A stretch of DNA of 5,095 bases from Thermococcus sp. (lineage in GTDB: Archaea; Methanobacteriota_B; Thermococci; Thermococcales; Thermococcaceae): positions 1 through 5,095 of the forward strand of contig JALTMZ010000108.1 in NCBI GenBank assembly GCA_027001105.1, in the 5' to 3' direction. Position numbers and translations under genes: made by a program. Under the pieces are notes generated by a model, which was given only the letters and a program-made list of their open reading frames with translations, was not told where the DNA came from and made no database searches. Numbering within the stretch: the stretch's first letter is position 1; each line of letters begins with the position of its first letter. Positions 1 to 4,977 of this stretch are shown here, piece by piece.

Positions 1-2
1 GT

Positions 3-194
3 CTTTCTGGATCAGCTAAAGTTGTACCATCTCCTGATTTTGAGCTTAAGAAGTTTGAGACAGTGGCAACCTCGGATTTTGCTGTTATTGATAGCGTGGA
101 ACATGCTGTTGACATTCCGCAGGAATATGCCTCGAGGAGAAGAATTAAAATAAAGACATTCAGGGAAATATTAAAGGAATTTAGACTTCCCTAA
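3..194 (+). CDS. C-terminal fragment of an unidentified protein (5' end outside window)
   Basis: An open frame enters from the left edge and runs 63 codons to a TAA stop at 192-194. Its codon pattern looks coding: a mixed stretch (residues ~1-40, with 'TSDFAVIDSVEHAVDIP') is followed by a strongly basic, probably helical tail ('SRRRIKIKTFREILKEFRLP'). This looks like the end of a soluble cytosolic protein; there is no membrane segment or signal. I do not recognise the family from this fragment and assign no function. It converges on the minus-strand cluster, and the two stop codons overlap (positions 191-194). No room is left for a separate terminator between them, so transcripts from both sides probably run into the opposite gene. 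It is unlikely to be functionally tied to the minus-strand operon. Confidence 0.75.
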   Translation, partial: LSGSAKVVPSPDFELKKFETVATSDFAVIDSVEHAVDIPQEYASRRRIKIKTFREILKEFRLP

Positions 195-1207
195 TTGTCT
201 CTTCTGTATTCGTAAACAACCCCGTTGTCAACAATTGCATACACATCGCTGTTTCCCTCTTGATAATGCATTATGGGTTTGTCTATTAGTTCAAATGTTC
301 TCTTCAAGTCTTCTTCTGTTGCAAGTGTTATTTTTTTGTCCACTTTGTTTGGTATTCCTTCGATCATGTATCTTCTTAGATCCTTAAGTTCATCTTTTGG
401 AGTCTTTGTCTTTGCTGTGTACACCATTCCAAATATTGGAAGAGCGCTTAACAGTGCAAGTATTGGGAACAATTTCCTTGCTTTAGCAACGGTGATTGGC
501 TTTCCAAGAAAGCTCACGTAGTTAACTTGAACATTTTTGTCAATAATGTTCTTCTTTGCCTCAACTTCATCATTTGTGAAATATATGAGCCCACTGCCCG
601 AATCTATTACCATGTTTATGGTTTGATCGAACTCTTCTTTGACGTACTTTCCATTGACTTTTCCTTTAGCAAGAACCTGAACCACGATCTTTGTTTCTCT
701 GGAGATCCTCTTGATCCCCAATCCTTCCTTCACGGCTTCCATTCTCTTGTTCATGTCTTTCATGTTGAAAGTTATAGCTTCACCTATCATGCCATTTTCC
801 AGTTCTCCCTCTCTTTCCACAAGCTTATCTTCCCACAGCACTATTTTTTCCTTTCCTTTTGAAATGTAGTATGTGGTAACAATTGTCAGCTTGTACTTGC
901 CAGTTATATCATCTCCGGGTGTGAAAGTGTAAACATAAACCCCAGATATCGATTCGGTAATATCCTTTGGGTAGTACTCCATACTTTTCACATCCCCATA
1001 AAGGGATGTGTTTGAGAAAAATGCTTTATGCTGAAACACTCCTCTTTGTATATAGCTCCCCACCTTCTGAGAGGTGATTGTTTCTGGATCTTTCTGCAAT
1101 GCAACTGCACTGTAAGCAGAGAAGAACAAAAACACGGCGATTGCTATCACGAAGCCTACCTTTTTCTTGTTGATCCTTTTAATATTTTTTAAATCAATTC
1201 TTTTCAC
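191..1207 (-). CDS. DUF5305-like membrane protein, last gene of the cluster
   Basis: A 338-residue protein read from a GTG at 1207-1205. It has a basic N-terminus (residues 1-16), a TM helix at ~17-37, a long extracytoplasmic region at ~38-245 rich in alternating beta-strand patterns, a second TM helix at ~246-264 and a ~74-residue cytosolic C-terminus. That tail ends in a compact module ('EEDLKRTFELIDKPIMHY' then 'VYAIVDNGVVYEY'), which is what makes me think of the DUF5305 family, known by recollection to occur next to archaeal signal peptidases. The start was chosen because a perfect GGAGGT lies 7 nt before the GTG. Upstream in-frame ATG (1222) and TTG (1246) codons lack a comparable site and would add a short tail before the helix. 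It follows the Ig-like gene after 54 nt. The biochemical role is unknown; a membrane platform or partner of the secreted proteins is inference. Confidence 0.85.
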   Translation of the reverse strand: MKRIDLKNIKRINKKKVGFVIAIAVFLFFSAYSAVALQKDPETITSQKVGSYIQRGVFQHKAFFSNTSLYGDVKSMEYYPKDITESISGVYVYTFTPGDDITGKYKLTIVTTYYISKGKEKIVLWEDKLVEREGELENGMIGEAITFNMKDMNKRMEAVKEGLGIKRISRETKIVVQVLAKGKVNGKYVKEEFDQTINMVIDSGSGLIYFTNDEVEAKKNIIDKNVQVNYVSFLGKPITVAKARKLFPILALLSALPIFGMVYTAKTKTPKDELKDLRRYMIEGIPNKVDKKITLATEEDLKRTFELIDKPIMHYQEGNSDVYAIVDNGVVYEYRRDN

Positions 1208-1214
1208 TTTTGAA

Positions 1215-1220
1215 ACCTCC
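1215..1220 (-). promoter_or_regulatory. Shine-Dalgarno site deciding the GTG start of the DUF5305-like gene
   Basis: On the minus strand GGAGGT is followed by a 7-nt spacer and GTG AAA AGA. The motif lies just inside the alternative ATG at 1222, so starting at that ATG would place the best ribosome site within the coding sequence. The site therefore favours the GTG at 1207. Confidence 0.7.
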
Positions 1221-1240
1221 ATATTCCCAGGCAATAGCCA

Positions 1241-1258
1241 AAACAAAAAAATAAAAAG
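1241..1258 (-). terminator. T-rich tract after the Ig-like gene; possible archaeal U-tract terminator or TATA-like element
   Basis: Immediately after the stop of the Ig-like gene the minus strand reads CTTTTTATTTTTTTGTTTTG, nearly pure T. Archaeal RNA polymerase is known to terminate on U-tracts without a hairpin, so partial termination here is possible. The same tract (TTTTTATT) sits about 35-50 nt upstream of the GTG at 1207 and could act as a weak TATA element giving a short leader with the GGAGGT site. Sequence alone cannot decide between terminator, promoter, both or neither. Confidence 0.3.
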
Positions 1259-1261
1259 GCA

Positions 1262-2191
1262 CTAACCATCACATCCGCCACCGTGGTGGCAGCAGTCTTC
1301 TTCTTTAACTGCCTCGACAGTAATGGGGTCTGTCTTTATTCCGTATCCAACAATCTCTGCTCCCTCATTCAAGGTATATGTACCGGGGCTTGTGAACTCT
1401 TGTTTCCCTGCTGGATTGAGTCTGGTGTACACTGTTATGTCAATGTATTCACTTTCTCCATTTCTAACGGTAACCCTCCACTCCATATGTGTGGAGCCCA
1501 TATTGCCAATACCTTGCCTTGTGAAGGTATATGTACCGTTTGTGGCTGATGTTCTGTTGAGATCAACTTCAAGCTCTGCTGGAATAACATCTTTGATTAC
1601 AAGCTCCTTTTCTGATCCGTAGTTTGTCACTTCTATTCTCATGGTCCAGCTTTGGTTTGTTTTTATGTGTACTGTTGTGTTCCCATCTATGATGGTTTTT
1701 GTCAATTCTACTTGAGGTGCTATCACATTAATCTTCAGTGGGCAAGTACTTATCTCAGCGTCACCATTGTTCCAGCTTCCGTAGAGGGTAATCGGAATAG
1801 TATAGGTCCCAATTGGAGCATCACTTGCAACACTCACGTTCCCTTCAAAGGAATATTCCTCTTGGTCAAAGAGCGTTACCCATCCATTTTCAAGCTCAAC
1901 ATCTATGCTGGGGAGCAAAGATGAGTAATCTCCTTCAATTCTTGCTTCCAAGGTTTCTCCCAGCTGATTTCGTATGGTTAGTGCATTAAAACTTGCAAAG
2001 CTCCCTTGCTCTACAGTTACAGTTGTGGAATATCCTTCCTCAGTGCAAAAATATGCGATATAGGAGTCACTTCCTTGGGAAATCTGCACCCATATTCCTC
2101 TTTGACTCTCGTATTCTCTGAAGTTGCCGCTGGATCCAATGAGTATCATAGAACTCGCCAGCAATACTAACAACACCGCAGTCCATTTCAT
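1262..2191 (-). CDS. Secreted Ig-like/DUF11-like protein with Cys/His-rich C-terminal tail
   Basis: A 309-residue exported protein. Residues 1-22 form a hydrophobic leader ending Ser-Ser-Gly, followed by 'NFREYESQRGIWVQI'. This closely matches the leader/mature junction of the DUF1102 proteins encoded upstream, suggesting maturation by the same peptidase. Residues ~50-157 are beta-rich with a NEW3/CARDB-like ending ('APIGTYTIPITLYG'). Residues ~160-260 resemble a DUF11-type repeat ('RIEVTNYGSEKELVIKDVIP'), typical of archaeal surface proteins. Sequons for N-glycosylation occur near residues 118, 171, 179, 212 and 218. There are Cys at 49 and 150, and the protein ends EEDCCHHGGGCDG, with no C-terminal TM helix. 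The start overlaps the signal peptidase stop as ATGA (4 nt), implying translational coupling. Likely role (inference): accessory, adhesive or terminal component of the surface structure built from the DUF1102 proteins. Confidence 0.88.
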   Translation of the reverse strand: MKWTAVLLVLLASSMILIGSSGNFREYESQRGIWVQISQGSDSYIAYFCTEEGYSTTVTVEQGSFASFNALTIRNQLGETLEARIEGDYSSLLPSIDVELENGWVTLFDQEEYSFEGNVSVASDAPIGTYTIPITLYGSWNNGDAEISTCPLKINVIAPQVELTKTIIDGNTTVHIKTNQSWTMRIEVTNYGSEKELVIKDVIPAELEVDLNRTSATNGTYTFTRQGIGNMGSTHMEWRVTVRNGESEYIDITVYTRLNPAGKQEFTSPGTYTLNEGAEIVGYGIKTDPITVEAVKEEDCCHHGGGCDG

Positions 2192-3252
2192 AATCCAACA
2201 CTCTCCTTAAGTTTATCAAAAATTCTTGAGCGGTGAACTCTATATCTGATTATGTCCTCACTACCTGCTCCTATGGCAAAGTAAAGCAATATTAAGAAGA
2301 TACTCGCCTCTCCAATGTATGCGACAAAGGGAAAATATGGGCTTTTGCTGTAAAGCTCTGCAATCACTTTTTCGGGTAGAATCGGCAGGTAGGAATATAT
2401 TTCAATTTTCTCTCCATACACTCTGGTGTCCTCTGGAACATTAACCCTGACAGTTATTGTTTTCTCGCTTCTTCCGGGGATTCTAAATGAGTTTTCGCTT
2501 GTTATCTCTATTCTATCTCCCCGTGCTTTAACAAAATATAGGAAAGGATAAATTGCTTTGTTTTTTATTGTCAAGTTCTCCTCGAATGTAGAACCTGGCA
2601 GATACCACCCTTTTTGTTGCCCTCCAGCCAGAGTTGAAGAGTAGCTGAATGTTAGCGTTCCCCAAGAGAGCATCATTGAGATAAGCAATGTCATGAGGAT
2701 TAGGGATGAAGTCACTGCATAAACTGTTTTGAATTTAACCTTTATGTATCTCCGCCTCTTCTTCCTTCTCTTTCTTTCTCCTCCAGTTGTCATCAGTATT
2801 GCCCCAACAACGAGCAATGCAACTGCAATGTAGAGGTTTGAACCTTTCTTTGAAAGATCCTGAATATAATTGCCAGCACCGGGTATCTTTATTGGTGTTC
2901 TTCCAAGTGTCACCACCGTACCTATGACGTTCTCTTTTGCTATTTTCGGATTTTTTCCCTCTTGCTGATCTGTTGCAACATTGTTGTCTCCCTTTGTTAT
3001 GTATCCATCTTCATCCTTGGCATACACTCTGTGTACGGTCCACTCATTGTTCATTCTGAAAACAATAATATCTCCAACATCCCCTTTTGAAAATGGGTTT
3101 ATGAAGAATAGATCTCCCTTTTCTATGGTTGGACTCATGCTATCAGAATAAGCGTAAGATATGAGGACAGGTCTATCAAGAATAATCCCAATCACCGATG
3201 AGATCAAGATAACACCAACCACAAAGGTAAAAAGAAGTTCAAGAAGCTTCAT
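2188..3252 (-). CDS. Signal peptidase I, archaeal/ER type, with an extra membrane-anchored beta-rich C-terminal module
   Basis: A 354-residue membrane serine peptidase predicted to remove leader peptides outside the membrane. Visible signatures: TM helix at ~6-26; 'SDSMSPTI' with nucleophile Ser38 before Met39; 'TVHRVY' with His74 in place of the bacterial lysine; 'GYITKGDNN' with Asp89, and Asp95 six residues on, the Asp pair spacing known in archaeal enzymes. TM2 (~139-157) is followed by a very basic cytosolic loop ('ERKRRKKRRRYIKVKFK'). TM3 (~178-196), a ~110-residue extracytoplasmic beta-rich domain and TM4 (~310-330) follow. Archaeal SPases are usually well under 200 residues, so the second half is an addition. 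The ATG at 3252 forms an ATGA overlap with the preceding stop and has AAGGTG 7 nt upstream; an in-frame ATG at 3258 is a weaker alternative. Its position among small secreted proteins suggests a dedicated, SipW-like peptidase rather than the housekeeping enzyme. Confidence 0.93.
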   Translation of the reverse strand: MKLLELLFTFVVGVILISSVIGIILDRPVLISYAYSDSMSPTIEKGDLFFINPFSKGDVGDIIVFRMNNEWTVHRVYAKDEDGYITKGDNNVATDQQEGKNPKIAKENVIGTVVTLGRTPIKIPGAGNYIQDLSKKGSNLYIAVALLVVGAILMTTGGERKRRKKRRRYIKVKFKTVYAVTSSLILMTLLISMMLSWGTLTFSYSSTLAGGQQKGWYLPGSTFEENLTIKNKAIYPFLYFVKARGDRIEITSENSFRIPGRSEKTITVRVNVPEDTRVYGEKIEIYSYLPILPEKVIAELYSKSPYFPFVAYIGEASIFLILLYFAIGAGSEDIIRYRVHRSRIFDKLKESVGL

Positions 3253-3746
3253 TCGCATGCACCTTCAAACGCCTGTATCTTAAAACTCCCAGAAACTTCT
3301 CCAAGAGCGTAGTCTGTTGTGTTGACAAAAATGCCTATATTTGCTGACTCATATTCACCCAGTGTGATGCTGATGCTCTCTGCTGGTGTTGTGTTTGAGT
3401 AGTAAAACTTCAAACCATTCATCTCCGATGTGATTATCACACAAATAACTGAAGCTCCCGTTTGTGTAACGTTGTTCTCGACTCTCATGACGTCATCAAA
3501 CTGATAGATCGCATCTCTCGATAACCCCTCTCCATATCCGGGGTAAAATGGGCTGTTCTCACTGATGTCAATTGTCAGGTTCCCTCCGTGGTAGAGAAAA
3601 GCATACGGGGGAAGTGGGGTTTCAATGGTGAATGAACTGTTGCCATTTTCAAGAGCGTAAGAAACCGGTATAGGCTTGCTGATGCTAACTGCCGCAATAA
3701 ATATAAGAATCGCTGCCAGTGGCAAAGTAATTTTCGTGCTTATCAT
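3249..3746 (-). CDS. Divergent DUF1102-like secreted or membrane-tethered protein
   Basis: A 165-residue protein with a hydrophobic N-terminal segment (~5-22), then a body that aligns by eye to the two upstream paralogs: 'TPLPPYAFLYHGGNLTIDIS' against their 'TPLQPYVYLNNG-KLTVEIS', then 'FYPGYGEGLS', 'YQFDDVMRVENN' and a C-terminal 'EGACE'. It keeps two Cys (102, 164), matching those of the middle paralog. It lacks the roughly ten-residue GANFxxYxAxR segment between leader and body, so the hydrophobic helix leads almost straight into the first body strand. Several N-glycosylation sequons occur (36, 56, 92, 118, 142). GGAGTGA with 6-nt spacing precedes the ATG. It is separated from the upstream paralog by 77 nt containing a hairpin and overlaps the signal peptidase gene by ATGA. 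Family assignment is by resemblance; a minor, basal or terminal subunit is inference. Confidence 0.85.
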   Translation of the reverse strand: MISTKITLPLAAILIFIAAVSISKPIPVSYALENGNSSFTIETPLPPYAFLYHGGNLTIDISENSPFYPGYGEGLSRDAIYQFDDVMRVENNVTQTGASVICVIITSEMNGLKFYYSNTTPAESISITLGEYESANIGIFVNTTDYALGEVSGSFKIQAFEGACE

Positions 3747-3785
3747 CTCTTTTCACTCCACAAAATACTAAAAACAAAGATACAT

Positions 3786-3806
3786 CGGGGACTCATAGCG
3801 TCCCCG
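3786..3806 (-). terminator. GC-rich hairpin between the second and third DUF1102-type genes (attenuator or mRNA-stabilising stem)
   Basis: CGGGGAC and GTCCCCG form a perfect 7-bp, mostly G:C stem with a 7-nt loop, centred in the 77-nt gap. On the transcribed (minus) strand it lies about 18 nt after the stop of the second gene and is followed by the T-rich stretch TCTTTGTTTTTAG. It stands out in an otherwise AT-rich gap. It could cause partial termination, or protect the 3' end of a processed transcript so that the two upstream genes are made in excess over the peptidase and later genes. Archaeal terminators do not need a hairpin, so mRNA processing or stability is at least as likely. Confidence 0.5.
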
Positions 3807-3823
3807 GACATAAATTCAATTAA

Positions 3824-4381
3824 TCATGTTTCACATTCGCCTGCTTCTGCATCTATGCTCATCTGAACGCTGTCTGCACCAAGTGATGCACCTGTGTTGT
3901 CGAACACCATGCCGATCTTGACTGGCTGTCCGTGGTATACTGTAAACTGAAGCTGTGTTGCTGAGGTTCCGTTGTAGTCCCCAGTGAAGAGAGTAACGTC
4001 GCTGTTGAGCGGAACTGAAATGCTGACACATATCGGGTATGCATCCGTGAGTGTAACATTTCCATCTTCAACATAGTTCTCCCAGAGGTCGTTGCTGACT
4101 TCAAACATCTCTTCAAATACATATGTGGTGTTTGGACTCATGCCTGCACCATGTCCTGGATAATCCGGATGGTTATCGCTGATCTCCACAGTCAACTTTC
4201 CGTTGTTCAGATAAACATACGGCTGAAGTGGAGTCAGGTCAATAAGCTCACTATCGTCTGCGACAATTGCAACAGTTACGTCTCTCTCAGCTTCATAGTA
4301 CCTAAAGTTGGCTCCTGCGCCAACCGCTAACATCATGCCCACTAAGAGCAAGACCAAACCAATAACTTTATTCATTTTCAT
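3824..4381 (-). CDS. DUF1102-type secreted protein, second copy
   Basis: A 185-residue exported protein. The hydrophobic leader (~6-22) ends Ala-Gly-Ala before 'NFRYYEAERDVTVAIV', giving a plausible cut after residue 24. The body is beta-rich: 'DDSELIDLTPLQPYVYLNNG', 'YPGHGAGMSPNTTYVFEEMF', then 'FEVSNDLWEN', which is shared exactly with the upstream copy. Cys118 ('YPICVSI') and Cys183 ('GECET') are the only cysteines and may form a disulfide. The ATG at 4381 was chosen because it overlaps the previous stop as TGATG and follows GGAGG by 4 nt; the in-frame ATG at 4396 precedes the ribosome site, and one at 4375 is also possible. No known catalytic motif is visible. Leader type and neighbouring peptidase suggest a matured surface or fibre subunit, by analogy with TasA/camelysin (inference). 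Confidence 0.9.
   Translation of the reverse strand: MKMNKVIGLVLLLVGMMLAVGAGANFRYYEAERDVTVAIVADDSELIDLTPLQPYVYLNNGKLTVEISDNHPDYPGHGAGMSPNTTYVFEEMFEVSNDLWENYVEDGNVTLTDAYPICVSISVPLNSDVTLFTGDYNGTSATQLQFTVYHGQPVKIGMVFDNTGASLGADSVQMSIDAEAGECET
4076..4105 (-). repeat. 30-nt exact repeat shared with 4666-4695 (copy in second DUF1102-type gene)
   Basis: Thirty bases are identical to 4666-4695, in the same strand and frame, encoding FEVSNDLWEN in both proteins with all ten codons the same. A second shared block of 18 identical bases lies at 4233-4250 and 4832-4849 (around the ELIDLT segment). Flanking sequence is clearly diverged. This is part of duplicated genes, not a mobile element. Confidence 0.85.
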
Positions 4382-4977
4382 CAATCCTCCTCGCATATGC
4401 CTTGTAGTTCTGCTGGCTCCGTGTTGAGTCTGTATGCCTTAATTGTCATTGTTTCATTCCAGACATCTCCGGGGCTGTCGCCGTTTGCGCTCAAATCAAT
4501 GCCTATCTTCTTTGTTTCTCCTGGGCCAAGTGCAAAGCATACATCTTCTCTTGCACTGTCTGATGCAGTTGCTTCAGTACCAGTATCAACTGCATAAACG
4601 CCGCCTTCATGGCTGTAGAATTCAACACTAGTGTCGCTTGATGTTATCCTGACGATTATCGTCATGTTCTCCCAGAGGTCGTTGCTGACTTCAAAAACTT
4701 CGTCAAAGTTGTACTCGCTTGCTGGGCTTATGCCGGTTCCGTAACCTTCTCCGGGCCACTTTGGATTGTTTGCTGAGAAGTCAACCACCAAAACCCCGCC
4801 ATCATTTATGTATGCGTATGGCTGGATTGGGGTCAGGTCAATAAGCTCAGTGTCGTCTGTAACAATTGCCCAGTGGACACTTCTGCTTGCATTGTAGTCA
4901 CTAAAATTGGCCCCTGCTCCAAGCACGAGACCAAAGGCCACTAAAAGGCCAAAAATTCCAAGTGTTAATTTTTTCAC
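4381..4977 (-). CDS. DUF1102-type secreted protein, first copy
   Basis: A 198-residue protein read from a GTG at 4977-4975 (starting MKKLTLG). A hydrophobic leader (~4-20) ends Ala-Gly-Ala, then 'NFSDYNASRSVHWAIV'; a cut after residue 23 is plausible. The body parallels the next gene: 'DDTELIDLTPIQPYAYINDG', 'GYGTGISPASEYNFDEVFEV', 'SNDLWEN', and a C-terminal 'GICEED'. It has exactly two Cys (147 and 195), but the first sits on a different predicted strand from that of its paralogs. Sequons are at ~104 and ~174. The start follows GGAGATG with a 6-nt spacer. ATGs at 4986, 4992 and 5010 are in frame but lack a good ribosome site, and a longer N-terminus would precede a normal leader. It is the first complete gene of the cluster. 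Likely a surface or fibre subunit (inference); exact function unknown. Confidence 0.88.
   Translation of the reverse strand: MKKLTLGIFGLLVAFGLVLGAGANFSDYNASRSVHWAIVTDDTELIDLTPIQPYAYINDGGVLVVDFSANNPKWPGEGYGTGISPASEYNFDEVFEVSNDLWENMTIIVRITSSDTSVEFYSHEGGVYAVDTGTEATASDSAREDVCFALGPGETKKIGIDLSANGDSPGDVWNETMTIKAYRLNTEPAELQGICEED
4386..4390 (-). promoter_or_regulatory. Shine-Dalgarno site for the second DUF1102-type gene
   Basis: GGAGG (within GAGGAGGA) on the minus strand ends 4 nt before the ATG at 4381. It lies inside the last codons of the preceding gene, next to the TGATG stop/start overlap, an arrangement typical of termination-reinitiation. It decides against the upstream in-frame ATG at 4396. 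Confidence 0.75.
4666..4695 (-). repeat. 30-nt exact repeat shared with 4076-4105 (copy in first DUF1102-type gene)
   Basis: Direct repeat partner of 4076-4105, 590 bases away in the same orientation. Identity includes every synonymous position across ten codons, consistent with recent duplication, gene conversion or strong constraint on this segment. Confidence 0.85.

Noticed and set aside
273..862. Plus-strand open frames at 273-521 and 527-862
   Set aside because: They lie opposite the DUF5305-like gene, lack ribosome sites and have low-complexity Ser/Phe/His-rich translations typical of antisense shadows.
1283..1924. Plus-strand open frames at 1283-1549, 1323-1622 and 1652-1924
   Set aside because: They are antisense to the well-supported Ig-like gene, with Cys-rich, unstructured translations and no domain or leader.
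3808..3823. AT-rich sequence (GAATTTATG on the minus strand) as a promoter for the third DUF1102-like gene
   Set aside because: It matches an archaeal TATA box poorly and would place the transcription start inside the hairpin.
3831..4122. Minus-strand frames at 3831-4031 and 3859-4122
   Set aside because: They are shadows in other frames of the second DUF1102-type gene; translations are Arg/Ser/Gln-rich and have no sensible start context.
4397..4631. Plus-strand frames at 4397-4597 and 4443-4631
   Set aside because: They are antisense to the first DUF1102-type gene, overlap each other and show no protein-like pattern.
4076..4695. CRISPR array or mobile-element repeats
   Set aside because: Only two copies exist, both in frame within paralogous genes, with no regular spacers, inverted ends or transposase.
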